Numbered from the stretch's first letter, positions 7,707 through 16,625 are shown. The stretch: 39,435 bases of DNA from an uncultured Ectothiorhodospiraceae bacterium (GCA_937141935.1 CAKZQS010000035.1:1-39435); one strand, 5' to 3'. Numbers and translations are program-made. Notes: a model not told the origin generated them from the sequence alone.

Positions 7707-7749
7707 TTCCTCTTCCCCCGCTCTACCCGCAACGAAACCGCCGCCCCGC

Positions 7750-9735
7750 TTAGAGGTGCGAACCCCGCAGCAGGTAGGCCAGTGCCATCCCTTCGCGGCC
7801 CACCTTCTGGTCCGGCGTGCGCTGGCCCTTGGCGGCCGAGGACGAGGGGAAGAGCTGGAAGGCCCGGCCCAGGATGTTGTCGTTGACCCGCGGCGCCAGC
7901 GCGTAGCTGATCTCGGCCATGCGGCCCACCGCCGTTTTGACCCGCTTGGTGCGGTGCACGGCCGTGTCGATCACCATGTCCGAGGCCGCATCCACCGAAT
8001 AGGCCGGCACATAGTTGTACAGCTTGGTCGGCGCAATCATCGGCGTGCGCACCAGCGGCATGTAGATCGTGCTGATCTCGATGTTGTACATCTTGACCTC
8101 GGCCGCCAGGCAGCGGCAGTAGGCATCCAGCGCCGACTTGCTGCCGATGTAGGCGGCAAAGCGCGGCGCGTTGGACAGCACGCCAATCGAGGAGATGTTG
8201 ATGATCTGCCCGCGGCGGTTCTCGGCCATGCCCGGCAGCAGCCGGTGGATCAGCCGCACCGCGCCCAGGTAGTTGAGCTGCAGCGTGCGCTCCACGTCGT
8301 GGAAGCGGTCCAGCGACTCGATCACCGCGCGGCGGATCGAACGCCCCGCGTTGTTGACCAGCAGGTCCACGCGGCCGTAGTCGGCCAGCACCTTCTCGGC
8401 CATCGCGTCGATGGCCTCCATGTCGTTCAGATCGCAGCTGTAGGCCGCGGCCGAGCCGCCCTTGGCGTGGATCAGCTCCACCGTGGCGTCGAGCTTTTCC
8501 TGGCTGCGGGCCACCAGGATGACGGTGGCGCCATTGGCGGCGAACTTGCGCGCCGACTCGAAGCCGATGCCGCTGGAGGCGCCGGTGACCATCACGATCT
8601 TGCCGGCCAGGCGCGCCGTGGCACGGCGGTCGGGCTCGGGGTAATCGAGCACCGTGGCCCAGTAATCCCACAGCTTGCCGGCGTACTCGCGCAGCGGCGG
8701 GCAGCTGATGCCGGTGCCGGCCAGCGCCTCGCGGGTGCGGCGGTCGTCAAAGCAGGTCTTGTTGGTGATGTAGCCCAGCGCCGAGGACGGGATGCCCAGC
8801 GCCCGCGCCATCTGCCGCATGGCCAGGTTCAGCGGCAGCAGGCGCTGCGTTTCGCGCAGGCCGGTCTGCACGATGGCCGGCAGCTGCGGCAGCTCGAACT
8901 GCTTGGCAAAGCCTGGGCCGTGCGCGGCGTCGAACAGGATCTCCATCATCTGGCCCACGGAGTCCTGCGGCTTCTGGATCAGGTGGAAGGCCTGCCCATC
9001 GCGGCCCTGCTGGTGGGCGATTTCGACAATGGCATCGGCCACGTAGTCCACCGGCGCCAGCGGCACCTTGCCGCCCTCCACGCCCAGCAGCGGCAGCCAC
9101 TTGGGCACGGTGTTGGTGATGCGCTGGATCGTCTTGAAGAAGTAATAAGGGCCGTCGATCTTGTCCATCTCGCCGGTCTGCGAGGAACCGACGACGGCGC
9201 CCGGGCGGTACACGCGCCAGGGCTGCTTGCACTCCTGGCGCACGATCTGCTCGGACTCGAACTTGGTGCGGAAATAGGGGTGGCTGACGTCCTGGCCTTC
9301 ATCGAACATGTCTTCGCTGAAGTTGCCCACCCACTCGCCGCCAGCCACGGCCACCGAGCTCACGTGCTGCAGGCTGGTCTTGCCGCCCAGCTCGTTGACG
9401 AAGCCCACGACGTTGCGGGTGCCTTCGTTGTTGACCGCATCGCCGGTGGCGTCGTCCATGTTCAGGTCATAGACGGCGGCCAGGTGGTACACATGGTCCA
9501 CCTTGCCCTTGAGCGCCTTGCGGGTGGCGGCGTCGGTCAGGCCCGGCTCGGTGATGTCGCCCCACACGGGCTTGAGCTGCGCGTCGCTGGCGCCCAGGCG
9601 CGCCTGCAGCGCGGCGAACTTCTCGCGCGAGGCCTCGCGCACCAGCACGTGCACCACGGCGTCTTCGCGCTCGAGCAGGCGGGCAACGACGAAACGGCCG
9701 ATAAAACCGGTGGCCCCGGTAACGAAGTAGTGCAT
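7750..9735 (-). CDS. Bimodular fatty acyl-CoA reductase (alcohol-forming, Maqu_2220-like)
   Basis: The 661-residue protein has two Rossmann modules. The N-terminal one is an extended SDR of the fatty acyl reductase type, with TGATGFIGRF at residues 6-15 and YFRTK near 150. The C-terminal one is a classical SDR with TGASSGIG at about 385 and the segments VNNAGRSIRR, NISSIGVLSNAPRF and YIGSKSALDAY. Length, layout and many segments closely resemble my memory of Marinobacter fatty acyl-CoA reductase (also 661 residues), which reduces acyl-CoA to fatty alcohol for wax ester synthesis using NADPH. The start is set at the ATG preceded by AGAGAGGATCGG; an in-frame ATG 66 bases upstream is less likely. 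It lies 193 bases downstream of an acyl-CoA dehydrogenase in the same direction. Confidence 0.9.
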   Translation of the reverse strand: MHYFVTGATGFIGRFVVARLLEREDAVVHVLVREASREKFAALQARLGASDAQLKPVWGDITEPGLTDAATRKALKGKVDHVYHLAAVYDLNMDDATGDAVNNEGTRNVVGFVNELGGKTSLQHVSSVAVAGGEWVGNFSEDMFDEGQDVSHPYFRTKFESEQIVRQECKQPWRVYRPGAVVGSSQTGEMDKIDGPYYFFKTIQRITNTVPKWLPLLGVEGGKVPLAPVDYVADAIVEIAHQQGRDGQAFHLIQKPQDSVGQMMEILFDAAHGPGFAKQFELPQLPAIVQTGLRETQRLLPLNLAMRQMARALGIPSSALGYITNKTCFDDRRTREALAGTGISCPPLREYAGKLWDYWATVLDYPEPDRRATARLAGKIVMVTGASSGIGFESARKFAANGATVILVARSQEKLDATVELIHAKGGSAAAYSCDLNDMEAIDAMAEKVLADYGRVDLLVNNAGRSIRRAVIESLDRFHDVERTLQLNYLGAVRLIHRLLPGMAENRRGQIINISSIGVLSNAPRFAAYIGSKSALDAYCRCLAAEVKMYNIEISTIYMPLVRTPMIAPTKLYNYVPAYSVDAASDMVIDTAVHRTKRVKTAVGRMAEISYALAPRVNDNILGRAFQLFPSSSAAKGQRTPDQKVGREGMALAYLLRGSHL

Positions 9736-9928
9736 CCGATCCTCTCTTTGAAGCGCGGCGCATGCCGGCGCGGTGATCCTCCAGCCCGCGCAAAATAACA
9801 CGCCGGCCCCGGTGCTATCGGGGCAGCGCGGCCGGGTTCAAGCCCGCGCGCAGGCGGCCGTGGCCGCCGCGATGGGGGTGCGCCCGGCGTCGTGTGCCGG
9901 CTGTGAGGTCGCCGACCGGCGGCGGGCC

Positions 9929-11080
9929 TCAGGCCACCAGCGCGCGGCCGATGATCAGCTTCATCACCTCGTTGGTGCCGCCGTAGATGCGCTGCACGCG
10001 GGCATCGGCATAGGCGCGCGCCACGGGGTATTCCCACATGAAGCCGTAGCCGCCGTGCAGCTGCACGCATTCATCGCACACCCGGCCCTGCAGGTCGGTG
10101 GTCAGCAGCTTGGCCTTGGCGGCCGTCACGGCGTCGAGCTGGCGGTCCAGGTGCAGCTCCAGGCAGCGGTCGACAAAAACCCGCGCCTGCGTGACCTCGG
10201 CATCGAGTTCGGCCAGCTTGAACTGGGTGTTCTGGAAGGCCAGGATCGGCTTGCCGAAGGCCTTGCGCTCCTGCACGTATTCCACGGTGGTCTTCAGCAC
10301 CGCCTCGCAGGCGGCCACGGCGCCAATGGCAATCGCCAGGCGCTCCTGGGCCAGCTCCTCCATCAGGTAGGCAAAGCCCATGCCCTCCCGGCCCAGCAGG
10401 TTGCTGGCCGGCACGCGGCAGTTGCGGAAGAACAGCTCGGAGGTGTCCTGCGCCTTCAGGCCCACCTTGTCCAGGTTGCGGCCGCGCTCGAAGCCCGGCG
10501 TGCCGCCCTCGACCAGAATCAGGCTGGTGCCCTTGGCGCCGGCGCTGGGGTCGGTCTTGGCCACCACCACCACCAGGTCGGCGTGCTGGCCGTTGGTGAT
10601 GAAGGTCTTGGAGCCGTTCAGCACGTATTCGTCGCCGTCGCGCACCGCGGTGGTGGCCACGCTTTGCAGGTCGGAGCCGGTGCCGGGCTCGGTCATGGCA
10701 ATGGCGGTGACCACCTCGCCGGACACGCAGCCGGGGATGAACTTCTGCTTGATCTCCTCGCTGCCGTAGTTCAGCAGGTAGGGCACGGCGATATCGCTGT
10801 GCAGGCTCCAGCCGATGCCGGACAGGCCCAGGCGCGAGAGCTCCTCGACCACGATGGCGTTGTAGCGAAAATCCACGCCCACGCCGCCGTATTCCTCCGG
10901 CATGGTCGGCGCCAGAAAGCCCTGCTCGCCCGCCTTGCGCCACAGCGCCTTGTCCACCTGGCCCTCTTTCTCCCACTGCGCGTGGTGCGGCACGGCCTCC
11001 GCCTCCAGGAATTTGCGCACGCTGTCGCGGAACATCTCGTGCTCGGCTTCGAACAGGGTGCGGGGGATCGGCTGGGCCAT
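9929..11080 (-). CDS. Acyl-CoA dehydrogenase
   Basis: The 383-residue flavoprotein would introduce the alpha-beta double bond into acyl-CoA in beta-oxidation. Family segments in order are AMTEPGTGSDLQSV at about 125-138, the helix with QERLAIAIGAVAACEAVL, and QLHGGYGFMWEYPVAR leading to IYGGTNEVMK near the C-terminus. The last motif has glycine where medium-chain enzymes carry their catalytic glutamate (IYEGT). As in long-chain and isovaleryl types, the base is probably the glutamate in AACEAVL; this is an inference. The ATG at 11080 follows GGAGACACC. Chain-length preference cannot be read from sequence. It diverges from the ceramidase-like gene. Confidence 0.92.
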   Translation of the reverse strand: MAQPIPRTLFEAEHEMFRDSVRKFLEAEAVPHHAQWEKEGQVDKALWRKAGEQGFLAPTMPEEYGGVGVDFRYNAIVVEELSRLGLSGIGWSLHSDIAVPYLLNYGSEEIKQKFIPGCVSGEVVTAIAMTEPGTGSDLQSVATTAVRDGDEYVLNGSKTFITNGQHADLVVVVAKTDPSAGAKGTSLILVEGGTPGFERGRNLDKVGLKAQDTSELFFRNCRVPASNLLGREGMGFAYLMEELAQERLAIAIGAVAACEAVLKTTVEYVQERKAFGKPILAFQNTQFKLAELDAEVTQARVFVDRCLELHLDRQLDAVTAAKAKLLTTDLQGRVCDECVQLHGGYGFMWEYPVARAYADARVQRIYGGTNEVMKLIIGRALVA

Positions 11081-11170
11081 GGGGTGTCTCCGGTGCGGGT
11101 GCGTGGGTCGGGGTCGCCGCCAGGGCGGCAACAATCCGGTTCAGCCCTCAGGGTGCAGCAATAATTACGC

Positions 11171-11198
11171 TTGCTGCCCGTCAGGGGCCGCCTAGAAT
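11171..11198 (+). promoter_or_regulatory. Candidate sigma-70 promoter for the ceramidase-like gene
   Basis: TTGCTG (11171-11176) and TAGAAT (11193-11198) are separated by 16 bases and lie about 50 bases before the GTG start. Both boxes are near consensus. No operator is recognisable. Confidence 0.45.
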
Positions 11199-11246
11199 AA
11201 TGAAAGCGCGCCGGTGTTGGTGCGCCGACGACCGAGGAGACCTTCA

Positions 11247-14200
11247 GTGCAACGGACCCTGCCTTTGCTGCTCGCCCTGAGCGGCCTGCTGCTGGCCGCC
11301 TGTGGCCAGGGTGGCCGCGAGCTTGGCCCCACCGCGCCCGGCCTGGACACGCCCGCCGCGCCCGCGAACCCGCAAACCCCCGCCCCGCCGCGCGCGGAAG
11401 GTGGCCTGCGTGCCGGTGCCGCGGCCGTCGATGCCAGCTGGCACTTCGGCGCCTCGGCCGGCCAGTTCGCGGCCACCGGCGCCGGCATCGACAACGCCCG
11501 CGGCTTCGACCCCTATGTGCACAGCATCCGCAAGGTGGGCTCGGACATCCTGGGTTCGCGCATCGAGACCCGGGCCATCGTGGTGGAGGGCGACAACGGC
11601 CGCCGCGTGGCCGTGGTGGCCAACGACCTCTACCTGCCCAATGACCTGCTCAAGCGCCGCGTCGCCCAGATCCTGGATGCCGACGCGCCCGAGTCGGGTA
11701 TCAGCGAGGAAAACCTGGCGATGACGGTATCGCACAGCCACACCTCGCCCTTCTATTCCACGCCGGCCTGGGGCACCTGGCTGTTCCAGGATGTGTACGA
11801 CCTGCGCTTTTACGAATACATGGCCCAGCGCATGGCGCAGGCGGTGCGGGAAGCCGCCGCGGCCCTGCGCCCGGCCACCGTGGGCGGCGCCGCGTTTTAT
11901 GCCAATGACATCCGCGGCCACACCTACGGCCCCAAGATCAGCCCGCTGGACAACACCCCGGCCGGGCAGCCGCGCAACTACACCACCCGCCAGGCCTATG
12001 TGCTGAAGTTCGACGACGCGGCCAGCGGCGAGAACTTCGCCAACTGGGTGGTGCTGGGCGTACACCCGGAATGGGTCTGGGGCGAGGAGATCATCAACGG
12101 CGACGTCACCCACGCCATCATGCGCGTGCTCGACCGGGAGACCGGCGCGCTGACGGTGATGAGCCAGTCGGAAACCGGCACCTCGGGCCCGCACAAGGAC
12201 CAGCGCGCGCACGACGGCATCGCCCGGCGCGAATTCCAGGAGTCCAACTTGGCCGGCGCCGACCGCGCCGCGCGGCTGTTTGCCGACAACGTGCTCGACG
12301 CGTTGGCCGGCATCGAATCCGACCGGCCCTGGGATGCCACCCAGTTCGCCGCCGAGACGGCCAGCGCGGCGGTGGATTTTTCCTTCGCGCGCTATGCGCC
12401 GCCGGCCGCCCGGCCCTACCCCGGCGTGTCCAACTGCAACACCGACCAGGTGTACATGCGCGGCAACGTGGGCGTGCCCGTGGCCGGCCTGCCGGACTGC
12501 GAGCGGCCGCTGGAGGACCCGATCATCGAGCCCTTCGAGGCCATGAGCCCGGTGCAGATCGGCGACGTGACCGGCCCGCTGGTGCGCCAGCTGCTGGAGC
12601 TGGGCGTGCCCGTGCCCACCAGCTATTCAGCCACCACGCTGACCGGCGTCGAGGAGCAGGCCACCGTGCCGGTGCAGGCTTTTCGCATCGGCGACATCGC
12701 GCTGGCCTTTTGCCCCTGCGAGCAGTTCACCGACCCGGCGCTGAACGTCATCTCGCGCCTGAACCGCGTCGAAGGCGACATCCACACCGGCTGGGACTGG
12801 CACGAGGGCTACCCCGACGATGTGCGCCGCCCCACCGAGATCGACATCTCGGCCGACGTGGGCTGCGTGCGCGAGGGTGAGGGCTGGAGCTGCCCGCACC
12901 CGGACCGCTTCAACGACAGCCGCCTGCTGGTGAGCGACGAGGCCTTCCGCCGCATGCGCGCGCAGATCCACAACGACGCCACCGGCTACGACGACACCGC
13001 CAACATCCTGCACGCCGAATCCGAGCCGGTGGAACCCGAGGCCATCTGGGGCAACTTCATCCACGAGGAATACCCCGAGTTCGGCTATGGGCTGGTGGTA
13101 CCGGTGGGCATGGCCAATGACTACTGGGGCTACATGCCCGCCTATCGCGAGTACCGCGCGCACGACCATTACCGCAAGGCACTGGCCGGCCTGGGCCCGC
13201 ATGGCGGCGACTTTCTGGCCACGCGGCTGAGCCGCCAGGCCGCCTCGCTGAACGGCCACCCCGGCCAGCCGCTGGGGCCGCTGGACCAGGCCTATGCGGT
13301 GGAATCGGCCCGCGCCGAGGCGCTGGCCCTGGCCCTGGGCACGCTGGCGCAGACCGTGACGCCGGTATACGAGGCCCAGCTGCCCGACGATGGCGGCACG
13401 CCCCAGATCCTGGAGCAGCCCGCCGACATCCCGCGCTTTGCGGCCGCCAGCCTGCGCTTCGTGGGCGGCTCCACCTACGAGGGCATGCCCGATGTGCAGG
13501 TGCAGCGCCGCGACGGGGGCGCCTGGGTCACCGTGGGCGACATGCTGGGCGAGGTACAGCTGCACGTGCAGTTCTTGGGCGCCACCGAGATCTTCGCGCC
13601 GGACGAGGCCGTGGTGGCCCCCGACCCGGCCGACCTCGCCGCCTGGCGCGGCGGCCAGTTTGTCTGGGAATGGACGGCCACCTTCGAGGCCTTCGCCTCC
13701 GAACTGCCGCTGGCCGAGGCGCAGCAGCGCGGCGGCGGCACGCCGGGCGCGGCCTATATCACCCCGGCCGGCGATTACCGCTTCGTGGTGCGCGGCCAGC
13801 ACCGCGGCCAGGGCGACTACGAGCTGATCAGCGACAGCTTTGCCGTGCTGCCCGCCTTCGTGGCCCCGCTCGACGAGCTGGAGCTGGCCGGCAGCACGCT
13901 GCGCGCCCGCGTGGGCACCAACATCGTGTCCACCTTCAAGCGCGGCGCCGGCACCGACGACACCATCGACGTGGAGCCGCCGCGCGTGGTCGGCCCGCTG
14001 GACTATAACGACGTCGCCGAGTCGCCCATCCCCTGGGCCCGCCCCGGCCGCAACATCCACCTTTATGGGGAAGGGCCGCAGGACGACGAGCAGTACTGCC
14101 ACCGCTGCAGTTTCCGCCCCTGGCTGGATACCGGCCGCTTCACGCAGGTCTGCGCCACGTTGCGCCGCGATGGGCAGGCGGCCGAGCAGGCCTGCGCCGT

Positions 14201-14345
14201 CAGCCCGCCGGACGCGCAGGGCTATGTGCGCATCGACTTCGCCACCGCCCCGGTGGCCGGTGACGCCGTGGGCTTTGCCGCGGGCGACTTGCGCGACGCG
14301 CTGGGCCAGAGCAACCTCAACGAGGCCTTCATCGACGTGCCCTAA
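11247..14345 (+). CDS. Large lipoprotein related to neutral/alkaline ceramidase
   Basis: The 1032-residue protein starts with a lipoprotein signal (LLLALSGLLLAAC, lipobox LAAC), so it is probably anchored in the outer membrane or exposed. Its N-terminal 500 residues resemble neutral ceramidases: an initial segment of the type FDPYVHSIRKVGSDILGSRI, the histidine-rich MTVSHSHTSPFYST, then VVLGVHPEWVWGEE and a QSETGTSGPHKD stretch where ceramidases have their serine-containing QTNAGDVSPN. Neutral ceramidases hydrolyse the N-acyl bond of ceramide. Motifs are clearly diverged, so another amide or ester substrate is possible. The C-terminal 500 residues look like beta-rich accessory domains, including a CHRC pair. 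The GTG at 11247 is chosen because GAGGAG precedes it and the lipoprotein signal begins there. Confidence 0.65.
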   Translation: MQRTLPLLLALSGLLLAACGQGGRELGPTAPGLDTPAAPANPQTPAPPRAEGGLRAGAAAVDASWHFGASAGQFAATGAGIDNARGFDPYVHSIRKVGSDILGSRIETRAIVVEGDNGRRVAVVANDLYLPNDLLKRRVAQILDADAPESGISEENLAMTVSHSHTSPFYSTPAWGTWLFQDVYDLRFYEYMAQRMAQAVREAAAALRPATVGGAAFYANDIRGHTYGPKISPLDNTPAGQPRNYTTRQAYVLKFDDAASGENFANWVVLGVHPEWVWGEEIINGDVTHAIMRVLDRETGALTVMSQSETGTSGPHKDQRAHDGIARREFQESNLAGADRAARLFADNVLDALAGIESDRPWDATQFAAETASAAVDFSFARYAPPAARPYPGVSNCNTDQVYMRGNVGVPVAGLPDCERPLEDPIIEPFEAMSPVQIGDVTGPLVRQLLELGVPVPTSYSATTLTGVEEQATVPVQAFRIGDIALAFCPCEQFTDPALNVISRLNRVEGDIHTGWDWHEGYPDDVRRPTEIDISADVGCVREGEGWSCPHPDRFNDSRLLVSDEAFRRMRAQIHNDATGYDDTANILHAESEPVEPEAIWGNFIHEEYPEFGYGLVVPVGMANDYWGYMPAYREYRAHDHYRKALAGLGPHGGDFLATRLSRQAASLNGHPGQPLGPLDQAYAVESARAEALALALGTLAQTVTPVYEAQLPDDGGTPQILEQPADIPRFAAASLRFVGGSTYEGMPDVQVQRRDGGAWVTVGDMLGEVQLHVQFLGATEIFAPDEAVVAPDPADLAAWRGGQFVWEWTATFEAFASELPLAEAQQRGGGTPGAAYITPAGDYRFVVRGQHRGQGDYELISDSFAVLPAFVAPLDELELAGSTLRARVGTNIVSTFKRGAGTDDTIDVEPPRVVGPLDYNDVAESPIPWARPGRNIHLYGEGPQDDEQYCHRCSFRPWLDTGRFTQVCATLRRDGQAAEQACAVSPPDAQGYVRIDFATAPVAGDAVGFAAGDLRDALGQSNLNEAFIDVP

Positions 14346-14355
14346 GGGCCCTGCC

Positions 14356-14769
14356 ATGCCTGCCATCTCCCGCAGCCACCGGCGCCCCGCCGCCGGCGCG
14401 CCCCCAGCGCGAACCACCGCCGCGCCACCCGCGCTGCCGCCCTACCAGCGGCTGCAGCGGGTGGCGCGGATGATCCCGGCGGGCTGCGTCGCCAGCTACG
14501 GCCAGGTGGCGGACCTGGCCGGCCTGCCCGGCCGCGCGCGCATGGTGGGCCGCGCGCTGGGCGCCGACCCCGAGCGCGCCAGCCTGCCCTGGCACCGGGT
14601 GCTGTGCGCGGACGGGCGCATCGCCTTTGGCCCCGACGACGAGGCCTTCGCCACCCAGCGCGCGCGGCTGCTGGCCGAGGGCGTCATCGTGCGCGGCGGC
14701 CGCGTGGACATGGGCCGCTTTCGCTGGCAGCCCAGCCTGGCCGAGCTGGCCTTCGGCCTGGATTTCTAG
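14356..14769 (+). CDS. atl: Alkyltransferase-like protein (ATL, MGMT family without the active cysteine)
   Basis: The 137-residue protein has the helix-turn-helix DNA-binding domain of O6-alkylguanine transferases: IPAGCVASYGQVADLAG at about 40-56, and RMVGRALGADP with the arginine-finger region. The active-site motif PCHR of MGMT reads P78-W79-H80-R81-V82, so the alkyl-acceptor cysteine is tryptophan. This matches the known ATL subfamily (E. coli YbaZ type), which binds O6-alkylguanine and hands it to nucleotide excision repair. The first 28 residues are a basic, alanine/proline-rich extension of uncertain use. The ATG lies 10 bases after the preceding stop, so it may be co-transcribed with the ceramidase-like gene. 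Confidence 0.9.
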   Translation: MPAISRSHRRPAAGAPPARTTAAPPALPPYQRLQRVARMIPAGCVASYGQVADLAGLPGRARMVGRALGADPERASLPWHRVLCADGRIAFGPDDEAFATQRARLLAEGVIVRGGRVDMGRFRWQPSLAELAFGLDF

Positions 14770-14867
14770 CGCCGGCGCCGCGGCTCGCGGGCCACGCGCC
14801 GGCCGCAACCGCCCAGCTCTGGCAGAATCCGCGCCACATTCCCGGCGCGCGCCCCGGCGCTAACCGC

Positions 14868-15413
14868 ATGTCCGCCGACGCCCAGGCCGTCCTCGCATTC
14901 TGGTTCGACGAACTTGGCCCCAAGCAGTGGTGGGGCAAGGACGACGCCGTGGATGCGGCCATCGCCGAGCGCTTTGGCGCGCTGCACGGTCGCGTGGCCG
15001 CCGGCGAGGGCTGGAGCTGGCGCAGCGACGCCCAGGGCCGGCTGGCCGAGGTGCTGGTGCTGGACCAGTTCTCGCGCCACCTGTACCGCGACGACGCGCG
15101 GGCCTACGCCTTCGACGGCATGGCGCTGGCGCTGGCGCAGGAGATCGTGCAGCGCGGCCTGGACCACGAACTGGACACCCTGGCCCGCCCCTTCGCCTAC
15201 ATGCCCTATATGCACAGCGAGTCGCTGGCCATCCACGCGGTGGCCGAGTCGCTGTTCGACCAGCCCGGCCTGGAAAACGCGCTGGATTTCGAACGCCGGC
15301 ACGTGGCCATCCTGCGCCAGTTCGGCCGCTACCCGCACCGCAACGCCGCGCTGGGCCGCGAATCCAGCGCAATTGAACAGGCCTTTCTCGAACAACCCGG
15401 CTCGCGCTTCTAG
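14868..15413 (+). CDS. DUF924 family protein
   Basis: The 181-residue cytosolic protein has the family's hallmarks: AVLAFWFDELGPKQWWGKDD at the start, LDQFSRHLYRDDARAYAFD at about 65-83, MPYMHSESLAIH at about 111-122, and GRYPHRNAALGRESS near the C-terminus. The fold is all-alpha and TPR-like; no biochemical role is established to my knowledge. Length is typical. The ATG at 14868 lies at the start of the conserved domain. It sits in a plus-strand run from the ATL gene to the MAPEG gene with gaps of 30-100 bases. Confidence 0.9.
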   Translation: MSADAQAVLAFWFDELGPKQWWGKDDAVDAAIAERFGALHGRVAAGEGWSWRSDAQGRLAEVLVLDQFSRHLYRDDARAYAFDGMALALAQEIVQRGLDHELDTLARPFAYMPYMHSESLAIHAVAESLFDQPGLENALDFERRHVAILRQFGRYPHRNAALGRESSAIEQAFLEQPGSRF

Positions 15414-15443
15414 GCGCGCCGCTCACCCCTACCGGACCCGCCC

Positions 15444-16169
15444 ATGCCCCGTTTGCTGCCCGCCCTCTGCCTTGGCCTTGTTTGCGCCCTGCCCCTGCCT
15501 ACGCTGGCCGAACCGCTGCGCACGCAGCTGCCGGTCACGCTCGGCGCCGGCCTGGACCACCCCCTGAGCCTGACCGCCGTGCGCGCCGGGGCCTCGCTCT
15601 ACACCGGCGATGCCGAGCTGCTGGCGCTGGAGCTGCAGGGCGAGCAGCCGCTGCGCAAACTGATGCTGGGCGAGCTGCCGGCCATGCTGGGCCTGCAGGG
15701 CAGCGCGCTGGCCGCCGATGTCGACCGCGGCGCCGGCAGCGACACGCTGCTGGGCCTGCGCGGCGGCGCCAAGCTGACGCTCCCCATCCCGCAGGTGCGC
15801 GGGCTGTGGACGGGCGCCGCGCTGCAGGCGCAGTACCTGCGCGCCGAGGACGACAGCGAAACCGACGTCTTCGCCGTGCTCAGCACCCGCTACCAGGCCA
15901 GCGCCGGCGAGCTGGGGCGTGCCGCCGACTTCTACGCCAGCCTGCCCTTCGGCGCCGAAGGCCCGGCCGACACCGGCCTGCTGCTGGGGGCCGCCACGGC
16001 GCTGGCCGGCGGCCGCGTGCTGGGCGCCGAAATCGCCACTGAGAACGACCAGCTCACCGGCTACTTCGGCCTGCCGCTGACCGGCGGCATGCGCCTGACG
16101 CTGAGCCTGGGCGTGGCCGACAACGTCGACCTGCTGGCCCAGGCCCAGCTGCGCATGGCCATCAACTAA
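15444..16169 (+). CDS. Exported protein of unknown function, probably a small beta-barrel or surface protein
   Basis: I do not recognise this 241-residue protein. It begins with a signal peptide (LLPALCLGLVCALPLPTLAEP, cleavage likely after TLA), followed by many short alternating hydrophobic strands separated by glycine and turn residues (for example GLRGGAKLTLPIPQVRG and MRLTLSLGVADNVDLLAQ). It ends with a strand finishing in asparagine. This resembles a small outer-membrane barrel, but the final residue is not the usual phenylalanine. It starts 30 bases after the DUF924 stop. A periplasmic beta-sandwich is the alternative. Confidence 0.6.
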   Translation: MPRLLPALCLGLVCALPLPTLAEPLRTQLPVTLGAGLDHPLSLTAVRAGASLYTGDAELLALELQGEQPLRKLMLGELPAMLGLQGSALAADVDRGAGSDTLLGLRGGAKLTLPIPQVRGLWTGAALQAQYLRAEDDSETDVFAVLSTRYQASAGELGRAADFYASLPFGAEGPADTGLLLGAATALAGGRVLGAEIATENDQLTGYFGLPLTGGMRLTLSLGVADNVDLLAQAQLRMAIN

Positions 16170-16238
16170 AACCGCGCCCGCCGCGCCGCCGCAAGCGCCG
16201 GCCATTGATTAGAATCGGGGCACAACAAGGGGAGAACC

Positions 16239-16625
16239 ATGGAAATCACTGCGCTCTACGCGGGCCTGCTGGGCCTTGTCTACCTGACGCTGACGATGCG
16301 CGTCATTCGCCGCCGGCAGACCAACCGCATCGACCTCGGTAGCGGCGATGACGCCGTGATGGAGCGGCGCATCCGCGGCCACGCCAACTTCGGCGAGTAC
16401 GTGCCCTATGCCCTGCTGCTGATGGCCCTGCTGGAATCCGGCGGCAGCTCGCCGATGCTGCTGCACGGCCTGGGCGGCGTGCTGCTGGTCAGCCGCCTGC
16501 TGCACGGCTACGCCTTCTCCTTCACCGCCCACTGGTTCCCCGGCCGCTTCTACGGCGCCCTGCTGACCCTGGTCGTGCTTGCGCTGGCCAGCCTGGCCGC
16601 AGTGCATATGGGGCTGACGAGCTAG
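16239..16625 (+). CDS. MAPEG family membrane protein
   Basis: The 128-residue protein has four hydrophobic segments and the MAPEG pattern: an N-terminal helix (ITALYAGLLGLVYLTLTMRV), the polar RIRGHANFGEYVPYALLLM segment at about 44-62 with the conserved R..N..E residues, and SRLLHGYAFSF at about 85-95. MAPEG proteins are membrane proteins of eicosanoid and glutathione metabolism in eukaryotes; bacterial members are often glutathione transferases or peroxidases, though few are characterised. A good ribosome site (AAGGGGAGAACC) fixes the start. An inverted repeat (TTCGCGC/GCGCGAA) lies directly after the stop. The following 273 bases (16626-16898) hold no gene I can recognise. Confidence 0.9.
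   Translation: MEITALYAGLLGLVYLTLTMRVIRRRQTNRIDLGSGDDAVMERRIRGHANFGEYVPYALLLMALLESGGSSPMLLHGLGGVLLVSRLLHGYAFSFTAHWFPGRFYGALLTLVVLALASLAAVHMGLTS

Noticed and set aside
7558-9798. A 746-codon open frame on the plus strand
   Set aside because: Antisense to the fatty acyl-CoA reductase; begins inside the repeat region and shows no domain.
14356-14769. Active O6-methylguanine-DNA methyltransferase
   Set aside because: The acceptor cysteine is replaced by tryptophan in PWHRV.
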